In this document: positions 28,573-37,452 of the stretch, piece by piece | How positions within the stretch are numbered: position 1 is the stretch's first letter | Layout of the letters: the number at the start of each line of letters is the position of its first letter | Assembly: GCF_014495845.1 (NCBI RefSeq) | Contig: NZ_CP061080.1 | Location: 1,415,001 to 1,479,000 of the forward strand | DNA from: Aquibium microcysteis | GTDB lineage: Bacteria > Pseudomonadota > Alphaproteobacteria > Rhizobiales > Rhizobiaceae | Direction: 5' to 3' | Length of the DNA stretch: 64,000 bases | Notes under the pieces: generated by a model | The model's input: the letters and a program-made list of their open reading frames with translations, nothing else | The model's database searches: none | Told to the model about the DNA's origin: nothing | Program-made: the position numbers and the translations under genes

Positions 28573-28610
28573 CAACCAGGTCCTGTTGTCGCGAGAACGC
28601 TTGCAGGTGA

Positions 28611-29264
28611 CTACTGCGTCGCCATGTCTTCAACCTCCTTCACCTCGGCGGCAACGAGGTCGTAAAGCTGCTGGGATCCGAATTCCGTCAGCGGCTTCCC
28701 GTTCACGAAGAACGTGGGCGTACCCTGCAGGTTGATCGCCTTCATGTCGGTGATGTCCTGGTTCAGCACGGCGACAACGGCAGGAGCCTTCGCGTCGCCG
28801 CGAGCCATTTCGACGTCCAGGCCCGCTTCCCCCGCGATGCGCCACGCGGCCTCAATGTCGGGTGCTCCGTGGACCGCCCACTTGGGCTGCTCGAAGAGAA
28901 GCTTCTCAAGGACCGGCTCGAATTTCCCCTGCACGCGGGCCGCCTCAAGAATTCCGACCGCTTCGTCTGAGCCATCATGCAGAGGCGCATAGCGGATCAC
29001 CAGCCGCGTCTTCTCGGGGAACTCCGCCATGATCTGCTTCACGATCGGGTAGAAGGCGCGACAGGCCTCGCAGGAAGGATCTAAGAACTCAACGATCGTG
29101 ACGGGCGCGTTGGCAGGGCCGATCACCGGCGAATGCGCGCGGACCAGGTTGCTCTCTTCCTGCGGCGCGGTCGGGACGGTTGCGGACGGATAATACGCTG
29201 CTGCCCCAGCAAACGCCGCAAGCGCGACAACCACGGTTCCTACGAGGACGTTACGGCGGTTCAT
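28611..29264 (-). CDS. DsbA-family thiol-disulfide oxidoreductase
   Basis: This 217-residue protein has an N-terminal signal anchor (residues 8-25) and a thioredoxin fold. The active site is CEAC in DPSCEACRAFYP, and the cis-proline loop is GTPTFFVNG. It should introduce or rearrange disulfides in periplasmic proteins. It overlaps dsbB by four bases, which makes a partner pair likely. Confidence 0.9.
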   Translation of the reverse strand: MNRRNVLVGTVVVALAAFAGAAAYYPSATVPTAPQEESNLVRAHSPVIGPANAPVTIVEFLDPSCEACRAFYPIVKQIMAEFPEKTRLVIRYAPLHDGSDEAVGILEAARVQGKFEPVLEKLLFEQPKWAVHGAPDIEAAWRIAGEAGLDVEMARGDAKAPAVVAVLNQDITDMKAINLQGTPTFFVNGKPLTEFGSQQLYDLVAAEVKEVEDMATQ

Positions 29265-29695
29265 GGCGCAGGCCTCCGGCGCGAGAAGAAAAGAAGGACG
29301 ATGATGGCGCTAAACGCCAGCAGTGAAAGACCGGGCAGCGGCACGACGCCGAGCACCGTCATGTCGGAGCCTGAGCACGACGGGCCGCCGGCGGTGCAGG
29401 GCTGTATCCGCTCCGGTACGATGCCCGCGTAGAGGAGCGTGTGGAACCCCGCAATGAGCCAGCCGCATTTAGCGAGCGCGATACCGTACAGCCATGCTCC
29501 TGTGTCCGCGCGCAGCGCCGCAATGCCGAGCACGACCGTCAAAGGGAACATGAAGGCTCTCTGGAACCAGCAGAGATTGCAGGGAACCTGCCCCATGACC
29601 TCGCCGACGAAGAGAACCGAGAGTGACGAGACGAGCGCGATCGCGAATGCGGCAAACAATGTCGGCCAGCCAGCCTGGTTCGGATCGGCGGTCAT
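29261..29695 (-). CDS. dsbB: DsbB-like disulfide bond formation protein
   Basis: This 144-residue, four-helix membrane protein has the first periplasmic cysteine pair in CNLCWFQRA and the second in PCTAGGPSC, as in DsbB/BdbC. It should reoxidise the adjacent DsbA using quinone. It overlaps ccdA and dsbA by four bases on each side, so the three genes are translationally coupled. Confidence 0.92.
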   Translation of the reverse strand: MTADPNQAGWPTLFAAFAIALVSSLSVLFVGEVMGQVPCNLCWFQRAFMFPLTVVLGIAALRADTGAWLYGIALAKCGWLIAGFHTLLYAGIVPERIQPCTAGGPSCSGSDMTVLGVVPLPGLSLLAFSAIIVLLFFSRRRPAP

Positions 29696-30414
29696 CCGAT
29701 GCTCCCGAATGCGGGGAAGGTTTCTAGGAGCCAAAAGGCGAACCGTGTCATCTGTCCCGTCATCATGGCGATACCCATGACGACCATGACCCCGCCGGCG
29801 CCGATCTGGAGATACCTTCCGGCCTTACGCATTCGCGGCAGCTTTCCCATCAACGTCTGGGTGAACAGGGCGGCGAGTACGAACGGCACGCCAAGCCCGA
29901 GCGAGTACAGCGAAAGAAGCACAATGCCGTCTGCGGCAGTGGCGGAGACCGCGCTGACGGTCAGAATCGCTCCTAGCACGGGGCCGATGCAGGGCGTCCA
30001 TCCGAACGCGAATGCGAGGCCGAGCAGGTAGGCTCCGCCCGGGCCGCCACCAGGAAGCGTCCCGTGATATCGCGCGTCCCTCTGCATCAAGGGAATGCGG
30101 ATCAGCCCGGCCGTCACGAGCCCGAAGAACACGATCATCGCCCCGCCGAATATGCCCGCCTCGTAGCTATAGGCCCGAAGGAGACGGCTGACCGCAGTGG
30201 CACTCGCGCCGAGCGCGACGAAAACGGTCGAGAAGCCGAGGACGAAGGCTATGCTCGACAGCATGACCGCTGCCTTGTTTCGGGCCTGTGCGTTCCGTCC
30301 GGCGATGAACGAGACATATCCAGGAACGAGCGGCAGCACACAGGGCGACAGGAACGAAACCGTCCCCGCCGCGACCGCTGCCGCGATGCCTATGTTGGAT
30401 ATCTCAAACTCCAT
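29692..30414 (-). CDS. ccdA: CcdA-family thiol-disulfide electron carrier
   Basis: This 240-residue, six-helix membrane protein has the two redox cysteines in SPCVLPLVPGY and TPCIGPVLGAIL. CcdA moves reducing power from cytosolic thioredoxin to the periplasm. An upstream in-frame GTG lies in the -10 of a MerR-type promoter, so ATG 30414 is preferred. The predicted transcript then begins only a few bases before it, implying a nearly leaderless message. Confidence 0.9.
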   Translation of the reverse strand: MEFEISNIGIAAAVAAGTVSFLSPCVLPLVPGYVSFIAGRNAQARNKAAVMLSSIAFVLGFSTVFVALGASATAVSRLLRAYSYEAGIFGGAMIVFFGLVTAGLIRIPLMQRDARYHGTLPGGGPGGAYLLGLAFAFGWTPCIGPVLGAILTVSAVSATAADGIVLLSLYSLGLGVPFVLAALFTQTLMGKLPRMRKAGRYLQIGAGGVMVVMGIAMMTGQMTRFAFWLLETFPAFGSIG

Positions 30415-30423
30415 GCAGAACGA

Positions 30424-30454
30424 ACAATGCACCCTGAAGGGGCTAGAGGGTCAA
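30424..30454 (-). promoter_or_regulatory. MerR-type promoter of ccdA-dsbB-dsbA
   Basis: On the minus strand a -35 TTGACC is followed by a 19-base spacer with CCTCTAGCCCCTTCAGGG, then a -10 CATTGT. The left arm CTCTAG is shared with the sites at 36643 and 48101, suggesting the ZntR-like regulator. The right arm is imperfect. Confidence 0.7.
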
Positions 30455-30527
30455 TACGTCTGGTTCTTGCTGCAGCAAGCCGGAACCTGCCTCCAATCCG
30501 CATTGGGAACGGCAACCATCCAATTTT

Positions 30528-33500
30528 TCACGCCCCCGTAGCGGCTGCCTCCCTGAACGATTCCACCCCTGCCTCGCGTGGCAGGCTCCATCCCTTAACG
30601 AGGCCGTAGACCGCCGGGATGACGATCAACGTGAGAACGGTCGACGACATCATCCCGCCGATCATCGGCACTGCAATGCGCTGCATGACCTCCGAACCCG
30701 CTCCCGTGCTCCACAGGATGGGCAACAGGCCCGCTGTGATGGCGACGACCGTCATCATCTTGGGGCGCACGCGCTCGACCGCGCCGTGCATGATGGCAGC
30801 GTGCAGGTCGCCGCGACTGAACTTGCGGTTTTCCGAAACGCACCTGGCCTTCGCGTCGGCGAGCCCGTGGTCGAGATAGATCAGCATGATCACGCCTGTC
30901 TCGGCGGCTACGCCTGCGAGTGCGATGAACCCGACGGCGACCGCCACCGACAGGTTGAACCCCAGCCACCACATCAGCCAGATTCCGCCGACCAGCGCGA
31001 AAGGCAGCGACAACATAACGATCAGCGTTTCGGTCAGCCGCCGGAAATTGAGATAGAGCAGCAGGAAGATCAGCGCGATCGTCAGGGGCACCACGATTTT
31101 CAGCCGCGCCTCGGCGCGCTCCAGATATTCGAACTGGCCACTCCAGCCGAGCGAGTATCCAGGTGGCAGCGTGACTCCGGCCGCCACCGCTGCCTGCGCG
31201 TCGGAAACATAGCCGCCCAGATCGCGGCCCGTGATGTCGACGAAGATGTAAACGGCCAACTGGCCGTTTTCCGTCCGGATGGAAGTCGCGCCGCGCGTCA
31301 GTTCGATCTTGGCGACCTCGCCGAGCGGAACTGAGCCGCCGCCGGGCAGTGCCACCTGCACCTCGCGCGCGATCGCCTGCGGGTCGCTTCTTAGGGCACG
31401 GGGATAACGAATGGCGACGCCGTAGCGCTCGCGGCCCTCCACCGTCGAGGTGATCACTTCAGCGCCGAGGGCCATTGAGATCACGTCCTGGACATCGCCG
31501 ACCGACAAACCGTAGCGCCCGAGCGCAGTACGATCAGGCACGATGTCGAGGAAGTAGCCGCCAATGACGCGCTCGGCGTAGGCGCTTGAGGTGCCGGGAA
31601 CGTCCCGCAGCACCGCCTCGACCTGTCGGGCGACCTGTTCCATCTCGTTGAGATCGCTCCCGTAGACCTTTACGCCAACTGGCGTGCGGATGCCTGTCGA
31701 CAGCATATCGATCCGAGCGCGGATGGGCATGGTCCAAGCATTCGACACGCCTGGGAACTGCAGCGCCGCGTCCATCTCGGCCTTCAGGCTGTCGGACGTG
31801 ACGCCGTCGCGCCACTCCTCCTTCGGCTTCAGATTGATGATCGTCTCGAACATTTCCGTGGGCGCCGGATCGGTCGCGGTCTGCGCCCTTCCAGCCTTGC
31901 CGAAGACGCTCTCGACCTCCGGAAATGACTTGATGATGCGATCCTGCATCTGCATCAGTTCCGCAGCCTTGGTCACTGACAGGCCGGGCAGCGTCGTCGG
32001 CATGTACATCAGCGTGCCCTCATCGAGCGCCGGCATGAACTCGGAGCCGAGTTGCCGCGCCGGCCAGACCGTGGCGGCCAGGGCCAGGATCGCGAGCAGG
32101 ATGGTGAAGGTCTTGGCCTTCAGCACGCCTGTGATGACCGGCCGATAGAGCGCGATCAGCAGCCGGTTGAGCGGGTTCCTGTGCTCAGGCACGATCCGCC
32201 CGCGCACGAACACCACCATCAGCGCCGGAACCAGGGTCACCGACAGCAATGCGGCCGCAGCCATCGCGAACGTCTTAGTGAAGGCGAGCGGTCCGAACAG
32301 ACGACCCTCCTGGCTCTCAAGCGTGAAGATCGGCAGGAACGACACGGTGATGATCAGCAGGCTGAAAAATAGCGCCGGGCCGACCTCGCTAGCCGCCTCG
32401 ATTAGCACCTCGACCCGGGACTTTTCCGGCGGGGCCCGCTCCAGATGCTTGTGAGCGTTTTCGATCATGACGATGGCCGCGTCGATCATCGCGCCGATGG
32501 CGATCGCGATGCCGCCGAGGCTCATGATGTTGGAGCCGAGGCCGAGCAGCTTCATCGCAGCGAACGCCATCAGGATGCCGACAGGCAGCATGATGATGGC
32601 AACCAGCGCGCTTCGGACGTGAAGCAGGAACACGATGGTGACGAGCGCGACGATGACGCTTTCCTCGATCAGCGTAATCTTGAGAGTTTCGATCGCAGCG
32701 CCGATCAGTTCCGAGCGATCGTAGACCGGGATGATCTCCGCGCCGCCAGGCAGGCTCTTTTCGATGTCTGCGAGTTGCGCCTTCGCGTTGTCGATGACGG
32801 TCAGCGCGTTCGAACCGACCCGCTGCAGCACGATGCCGCTCGCCACCTCCCCTTCGCCGTTCAGTTCAGCGATGCCGCGTCGTTCGTCCGGAACGATCTC
32901 AACCCTAGCCACATCCCCGAGCCGGAGCGGCACGCCGCCGACAGTCTTCAGTGTGATGCTTTCGATGTCGGCGGTGCTTTTCAGGTAGCCGCGTCCACGC
33001 ACCATGAACTCGAATTCCGAGATTTCGACGGTGCGCCCACCGGTGTCCATGTTGCTCTGGCGGACCGCGTCGCCGATTTCGGCGAGCGTGACGCCCTGCG
33101 CGCGCATGCGCGCCGGATCGACGATGATGGAATACTGCTTGACGAAACCGCCGACGCTCGCGACCTCCGAAACGCCCTCGGCCTTGGAGACCGCAAAGCG
33201 CACCACCCAGTCCTGCAGCGATCGCAGTTCGGCCAGCGACAGTTCCTTGGCGACGACGGCATACTGATAGACCCAACCGACACCGGTTGCGTCGGGTCCC
33301 AAGGCAGGTGCCACACCCTCCGGCAGGCGGCTCGCGGCGGCGTTCAAGTACTCCAGCACGCGACTGCGGGCCCAGTATGGGTCGACGCCGTCTTCGAAGA
33401 TCACATAGACGAAGGATACGCCGAAGAAGGAAAAGCCCCGCACCACCTTCGATCGCGGTACGGTCAGCATCGCGGTCGTCAGCGGATAGGTGACCTGATC

Positions 33501-33686
33501 CTCGACCACCTGCGGCGCCTGGCCCGGATAGTCGGTGAAGACGATGACCTGTACGTCCGACAGGTCGGGAATGGCGTCAAGCGGCAGTGTCCTGACCGCA
33601 TAGACGCCCGCTGCCGCCGCAAGTCCGGCCACGAAGAAGACCAGGACGAGATTGCGCGCCGACCAGGCAATGACCCGCGCGATCAT
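30528..33686 (-). CDS. cusA: CusA-type RND copper/silver efflux pump
   Basis: This 1052-residue HME-RND transporter has twelve membrane helices. The three methionines that bind and relay Cu(I)/Ag(I) in CusA are all visible, in YMPTTLPG, APTEMFETI and ARIDMLSTG, which argues for monovalent metal export rather than the Zn/Co/Cd specificity of CzcA. It overlaps cusB by four bases. The outer-membrane partner is probably the TolC-like lipoprotein at 19.5 kb, since none is adjacent. Confidence 0.95.
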   Translation of the reverse strand: MIARVIAWSARNLVLVFFVAGLAAAAGVYAVRTLPLDAIPDLSDVQVIVFTDYPGQAPQVVEDQVTYPLTTAMLTVPRSKVVRGFSFFGVSFVYVIFEDGVDPYWARSRVLEYLNAAASRLPEGVAPALGPDATGVGWVYQYAVVAKELSLAELRSLQDWVVRFAVSKAEGVSEVASVGGFVKQYSIIVDPARMRAQGVTLAEIGDAVRQSNMDTGGRTVEISEFEFMVRGRGYLKSTADIESITLKTVGGVPLRLGDVARVEIVPDERRGIAELNGEGEVASGIVLQRVGSNALTVIDNAKAQLADIEKSLPGGAEIIPVYDRSELIGAAIETLKITLIEESVIVALVTIVFLLHVRSALVAIIMLPVGILMAFAAMKLLGLGSNIMSLGGIAIAIGAMIDAAIVMIENAHKHLERAPPEKSRVEVLIEAASEVGPALFFSLLIITVSFLPIFTLESQEGRLFGPLAFTKTFAMAAAALLSVTLVPALMVVFVRGRIVPEHRNPLNRLLIALYRPVITGVLKAKTFTILLAILALAATVWPARQLGSEFMPALDEGTLMYMPTTLPGLSVTKAAELMQMQDRIIKSFPEVESVFGKAGRAQTATDPAPTEMFETIINLKPKEEWRDGVTSDSLKAEMDAALQFPGVSNAWTMPIRARIDMLSTGIRTPVGVKVYGSDLNEMEQVARQVEAVLRDVPGTSSAYAERVIGGYFLDIVPDRTALGRYGLSVGDVQDVISMALGAEVITSTVEGRERYGVAIRYPRALRSDPQAIAREVQVALPGGGSVPLGEVAKIELTRGATSIRTENGQLAVYIFVDITGRDLGGYVSDAQAAVAAGVTLPPGYSLGWSGQFEYLERAEARLKIVVPLTIALIFLLLYLNFRRLTETLIVMLSLPFALVGGIWLMWWLGFNLSVAVAVGFIALAGVAAETGVIMLIYLDHGLADAKARCVSENRKFSRGDLHAAIMHGAVERVRPKMMTVVAITAGLLPILWSTGAGSEVMQRIAVPMIGGMMSSTVLTLIVIPAVYGLVKGWSLPREAGVESFREAAATGA

Positions 33687-35122
33687 GGCTGAGCCTCCGG
33701 CGCAACAAGGGCAGAAAGCGCGGCCTTTAGGTTGCTCTCGGCGTCGATCAGGAAGTTGGCCGAAACGACTACGCGGTCCCCTTCCGCCACCCCGTCCATG
33801 ATTTCCGTCATGCCGGCGCCGCGAACACCGATGGTCACGTCACGAGGTTCGAAGCGGCCTTCCCCCTTGTCGAGAATGACGACCTGCCGGTCGCCCGTGT
33901 CGATCACCGCACTGTCGGGCACGGTGACGACCGGCTCGGGCGATCCGGTGACAATCTCGACGTCGGCATACATGTTGGCGAACAGTGCGCCTTCGGGGTT
34001 CGCAAGCTCGATCCGAATCCTTGCGGTCCGCGTCTGGACCTCTATTTCGGGACGGATCAGCCCGACCTTGCCTTTGAAGACTTTGCCGGGAAGGCTACGG
34101 ATGCGGACGGTCGCTTCCGCTCCCACGCGGATTGCGTCCAGTTCGAACTCCGGGACGTTCGCCTCTACCCAAACGGTTGAGATGTCGGCGATCCTGAACA
34201 GCGTCTCGCCAGCTTCGCTCATCATGCCGTCAACCGCCATGCGCTCCAGAACGACGCCGGAACGCGGAGCCATGAGCGTGACGGAGATCGGAACCTTGCC
34301 AGTCCTCTCGATTTCGGCGATGGCCTCCTTCGGCACGCCGAGATTTTCGAGGCGCTGAAGGCTGCCGCGCGCAGCTGGCCCGCCTCCGCTTTTCACGTCG
34401 GCGGCGTAGAGCGCCCCGGCGGCTGCAATCTCCTTGGCGTAGAACCGCACCAGAGGCTGGCCTTGAGCGATCGTGGAACCGCTGGTGACGTCCGACACCT
34501 CCTCGATGAATGCTTCGGTTCGGATCGACACGACGCTGACGCGTCGTTCGTCGAGGATGACCGTTCCAGGTACGTTGACCGGCCTGACAATGGCGCTTCT
34601 CGTCGCAAGGATCGTCTTGACGCCAGTGCGTTGAAGCTTTCCCGCCGACACCGTCACGGTCGAACCGTCATCGTCTTCGCCCGCGTAGACGGGGGTGTAG
34701 TCCATGCCCATCGAGTCGAGCTTCGGAACCGGCGAGGTGTCCGGCAGACCCATCGGATTGCGGTAGTACAGGATCACGCGTTCTCCGGTTCCGGCGTCGG
34801 AGGCCGGCATCGCCGTTTCGGCAGGCTTGTCGAAGCTCAAGTCCTCGCTCGCCAGAACAGCCACGAACGCTCGGCCGTCGTCGGTCTGCCTCGGGATAGC
34901 GGAATAGACCGGCTCTCCGTCAGGGTGACGGTAGTAGATGATGGGCCCTGAAGCCGGCGCGACTTCGGACGTCGACGCGGCTCTCATTGACGAGGGCAAG
35001 TAGGCTTGAGCCGCCGCCGGCAAGGGCGGAAGACGCAGGTCGCCGGTGCCGACCATATAGCCTACGAAGCCAACAGCCGACGCGGCCGCGACGAGGGTTG
35101 CGGTCAGGACGAGGCGCTTCAT
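33683..35122 (-). CDS. cusB: CusB-type periplasmic adaptor
   Basis: The protein has 479 residues. A signal/anchor segment is followed by two YYRxP-type heavy-metal-binding segments (IIYYRHPDGEP and VILYYRNPMGLPDTSP, the latter with DSMGMDY). A lipoyl/hairpin region and beta-barrel domains, usual in membrane-fusion proteins, follow. It links CusA to the outer-membrane channel and receives copper from CusF. It overlaps both fixH-like and cusA genes by four bases. Confidence 0.94.
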   Translation of the reverse strand: MKRLVLTATLVAAASAVGFVGYMVGTGDLRLPPLPAAAQAYLPSSMRAASTSEVAPASGPIIYYRHPDGEPVYSAIPRQTDDGRAFVAVLASEDLSFDKPAETAMPASDAGTGERVILYYRNPMGLPDTSPVPKLDSMGMDYTPVYAGEDDDGSTVTVSAGKLQRTGVKTILATRSAIVRPVNVPGTVILDERRVSVVSIRTEAFIEEVSDVTSGSTIAQGQPLVRFYAKEIAAAGALYAADVKSGGGPAARGSLQRLENLGVPKEAIAEIERTGKVPISVTLMAPRSGVVLERMAVDGMMSEAGETLFRIADISTVWVEANVPEFELDAIRVGAEATVRIRSLPGKVFKGKVGLIRPEIEVQTRTARIRIELANPEGALFANMYADVEIVTGSPEPVVTVPDSAVIDTGDRQVVILDKGEGRFEPRDVTIGVRGAGMTEIMDGVAEGDRVVVSANFLIDAESNLKAALSALVAPEAQP

Positions 35123-35520
35123 TCGACCGCCCTGAACACCAGCCGGCTCTCGATCGTCGCCGGTTCGCCCTGCACCTTGGCCGCGATGGAAAATCGCCAG
35201 CCGCCCGCCATCGTCAGGTTCGTGCGGAAGCGATACACCCCCGGCTCGTCGGAAGGCATGGCCTCGACTGGCGAGGTCATGGCCTCCATCGCATCAGGAG
35301 CCATGTCCATCCGGGTGGCGAAGATGACCGCGTTCTCGACCGCTTGGCCGGTGCGTCTGTCGACGAGTTTCACGGCCACGGTGGCGTCGTCGCCTTGCTC
35401 GATTTCGCTTTCGAGAAGCTGGAACTCGTAGTCCTCTGGTCCGGCCTGTACGGCGGGAGCAACTGCGATGACGAAGGCGAGCGCCAGCATCGCGGCGCGA
35501 AGCGAAGGATTCGATTTCAT
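35119..35520 (-). CDS. FixH/YtkA-like exported protein
   Basis: This 133-residue protein has a signal peptide (1-26) and an immunoglobulin-like YtkA/FixH fold (NAVIFATRMDMAPDAMEAM, then GVYRFRTNLTMAGGWRFSI). The Met-rich MDMAPDAMEAM loop suggests copper binding. Such proteins commonly precede cusBA in alphaproteobacteria. It is coupled to cusB by a four-base overlap. Confidence 0.85.
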   Translation of the reverse strand: MKSNPSLRAAMLALAFVIAVAPAVQAGPEDYEFQLLESEIEQGDDATVAVKLVDRRTGQAVENAVIFATRMDMAPDAMEAMTSPVEAMPSDEPGVYRFRTNLTMAGGWRFSIAAKVQGEPATIESRLVFRAVE

Positions 35521-35642
35521 GTTGGGTGGTTCCGACTGTCAGTGGACCGCGCTTGCGCACGGCGTTCGGCATGGCAGATGCCATGCGATTGCATCCGAGC
35601 GGACTTCCGCGCGGATTCCGGCGCTCCGAGCGCCGATGACAG

Positions 35643-35990
35643 TCAGGCTTTGGGAGGTCTTGGGGGAGGGTCGCCGATGAGCGACGACAGGACCGCGTCT
35701 CCAGGTATGGGGAAGCGGTCCTGAAAAAGCATGCGCAGAGCGAGTGGAGAGGACTCCTGCGTCGTCGCACTCACGAACACGGCGGTGCAGACCACGGCGA
35801 ACGGGCAATCCTTCGCGCAGTCTGGGATCGCTGGCTGATCATCCGGACAGCACGGCATGCCGTCGGGCATTTCGGCCATCGTGGACATTGCAATCGCCGA
35901 CGATGCGATCGACGGCGCGACAGGCGCGAAAACGAGCCCGGCAAACGCCAGGATTGCTATCAGCCGTGTCAGGAACGCCAAGGACAACAT
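35643..35990 (-). CDS. small exported cysteine-rich protein
   Basis: This 115-residue protein has a signal peptide and a cysteine-rich patch GMPCCPDDQPAIPDCAKDCPF, like the DUF2946-type proteins found at the head of copper operons. It starts the operon with the FixH-like protein and cusBA. The ATG at 35990 is chosen because the longer frame adds a polar leader. Function is unknown; metal buffering is likely from composition. Confidence 0.72.
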   Translation of the reverse strand: MLSLAFLTRLIAILAFAGLVFAPVAPSIASSAIAMSTMAEMPDGMPCCPDDQPAIPDCAKDCPFAVVCTAVFVSATTQESSPLALRMLFQDRFPIPGDAVLSSLIGDPPPRPPKA

Positions 35991-36212
35991 GTCGGAACCT
36001 CTTGCATGTCCCTGTCCGTATGCCCAGCCAAATTGCCGTGAACTTGGAACGGCTGATCCCACGTATGCAGCCGTAGCATTTGCTTTCTGCAGTGCATGGC
36101 AGACGATGGGTCTTGGATCGTCTCAGGTTTCAGGAGCGATCTCGGCATCAAAGACAACGCACAAGCGCAAGCGCATGAATAGGATTCGAAACGTTGCCTC
36201 GCTGACCTCGTG

Positions 36213-36626
36213 TCAGTGCTCGCTGTCGCACATGTCATGATTGGCCAGCGCCCGGATGACATAGCAGTCGCGGACATGGTCGCTTGTACAGCAGGAAGCG
36301 ATGCGTTCGAGTTCGCTTTCGAGCCGTTTCAGCTTCTCGATACGACCGCGCACCGCTTTCAGCTGTTCCGCAGCAATGCGATCCGCCCCATCGCAGGGGC
36401 GTTCCGGATGTGCGCTGAGATCGAGAAGCTCCCGGATGGATTCGATCGTCAGGCCCAAGTCTCTGGCGTGCTTGATGAAGGACAGACGTTCACGCCCCTG
36501 CCTGTCATAACGTCGTTGGTTGCCTTCGGAGCGCTCGGCGGGCTCCAATAGCCCCATCTGTTCATAGTACCGTATCGTGGGCACCTTGACGCCAGTTCGC
36601 CGCGCGAGATCGCCTATCGTGAGCAT
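36213..36626 (-). CDS. ZntR-like MerR-family regulator
   Basis: This 137-residue MerR protein has ligands at Cys78, Cys112, Cys113, His117 and Cys121. This reproduces the zinc-binding pattern of E. coli ZntR (Cys79, Cys114, Cys115, His119, Cys124), with an extra C-terminal Cys/His tail. It should sense Zn(II), Cd(II) or Pb(II). A GGAGGAG ribosome-binding site precedes ATG 36626. It is the best candidate regulator of the CTCTAG-dyad promoters at 30.4, 36.7 and 48.1 kb. Confidence 0.88.
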   Translation of the reverse strand: MLTIGDLARRTGVKVPTIRYYEQMGLLEPAERSEGNQRRYDRQGRERLSFIKHARDLGLTIESIRELLDLSAHPERPCDGADRIAAEQLKAVRGRIEKLKRLESELERIASCCTSDHVRDCYVIRALANHDMCDSEH

Positions 36627-36642
36627 TATCTCCTCCATATAC

Positions 36643-36657
36643 CTCTAGTTTGTAGAG
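36643..36657. promoter_or_regulatory. operator at the ZntR-like gene
   Basis: The dyad CTCTA-GTTTG-TAGAG lies 17 bases upstream of the regulator's start codon, flanked by TATA-rich sequence on both sides. It is probably the autoregulatory site. Confidence 0.7.
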
Positions 36658-36728
36658 CTATACTGTCGGTTTCGCGATCCGGCCACCGGGCGTGTTGACG
36701 CATGGAGACGGGCCGCTCGAAGATCGGG

Positions 36729-36759
36729 TTGAACCTCACCCTGCTAGAGACCGTAGAGT
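36729..36759 (+). promoter_or_regulatory. MerR-type promoter of the PCuAC-like gene
   Basis: A -35 TTGAAC at 36729 is followed by a 19-base spacer (CTCACCCTGCTAGAG within it) and a -10 TAGAGT. The CTAGAG right arm links it to the ZntR-like sites; the left arm is degenerate. Confidence 0.65.
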
Positions 36760-36786
36760 TCGAGAATCGCGAATCGGGAGGCGAGC

Positions 36787-37296
36787 ATGCATCGGACGTT
36801 GATCCTCGGCCTGTTGTCGGTTTTCATCCTGGGAGGCGCCGCCAGGGGGCAGCCCGGCGATCACGACGCGCGACCAGAAGGTATCGTGATCGAGCATGCC
36901 GAAATCGTCCTGGGCGCGAATGAGAGCCACCCTCCCCGTGCCTTCGTTTCGATCTGGAATGGCACGTCTAGCTCGATCGATATCGTGTCGATCGCCAGCA
37001 ACTCGTTAGGCCGCGCCTCGCTGAGGGCGACGGTCCACGCCGACGGCGTCAGTCGTATCCGGACGGTAACGGGCGCAATGGTGATCCCTCCACACTCGGA
37101 ACTCGTGATGAAGCCGGACGGCGTGCACGTCCTGTTCAATCAGCCGACACCGTCTGTGTCGGATCTGGCCTCGGTGGACATTCTTGTGGACCTGGCAGAC
37201 GGCACGAGTGTCGGCGCCAAGGCCAAGGTTCTCCCGGACGGCAGCCCGGTCACCGATCATCATCACGGCGAGGGCGACGGCAGCGGTAGCGACTGA
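36787..37296 (+). CDS. PCuAC-like periplasmic protein lacking copper-binding methionines
   Basis: This 169-residue exported protein has a PCuAC-type fold (AFVSIWNGTSSSIDIV, IPPHSELVMKPDGVHVLF). The family's copper site is H-M-x10-M-x21-H-x-M. Here the histidines remain (TVHAD, GVHVL) but the methionines are replaced, so Cu(I) binding as in DR1885 is doubtful. The C-terminus ends in a His-rich tail (DHHHGEGDG). With a ZntR-type promoter upstream it may handle zinc instead. Confidence 0.8.
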   Translation: MHRTLILGLLSVFILGGAARGQPGDHDARPEGIVIEHAEIVLGANESHPPRAFVSIWNGTSSSIDIVSIASNSLGRASLRATVHADGVSRIRTVTGAMVIPPHSELVMKPDGVHVLFNQPTPSVSDLASVDILVDLADGTSVGAKAKVLPDGSPVTDHHHGEGDGSGSD

Positions 37297-37452
37297 TATC
37301 CACGGTCGCACCGTCTGCTGCGCTCGAATATCGGCGCTACATACCCGTTTAGACTTTCGAGACAACTTGAATCAAATCTAACTATCTGATTTTGCTCGAT
37401 TTTGATCTGTATCTGACATGCTTTCCCGCATTCTCTGGGGAGAGGGTCAGAC

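Noticed and set aside
32445..33692. Plus-strand open frame opposite cusA (415 codons)
   Set aside because: Antisense to cusA; Asp/Arg/His-rich composition typical of a shadow frame.
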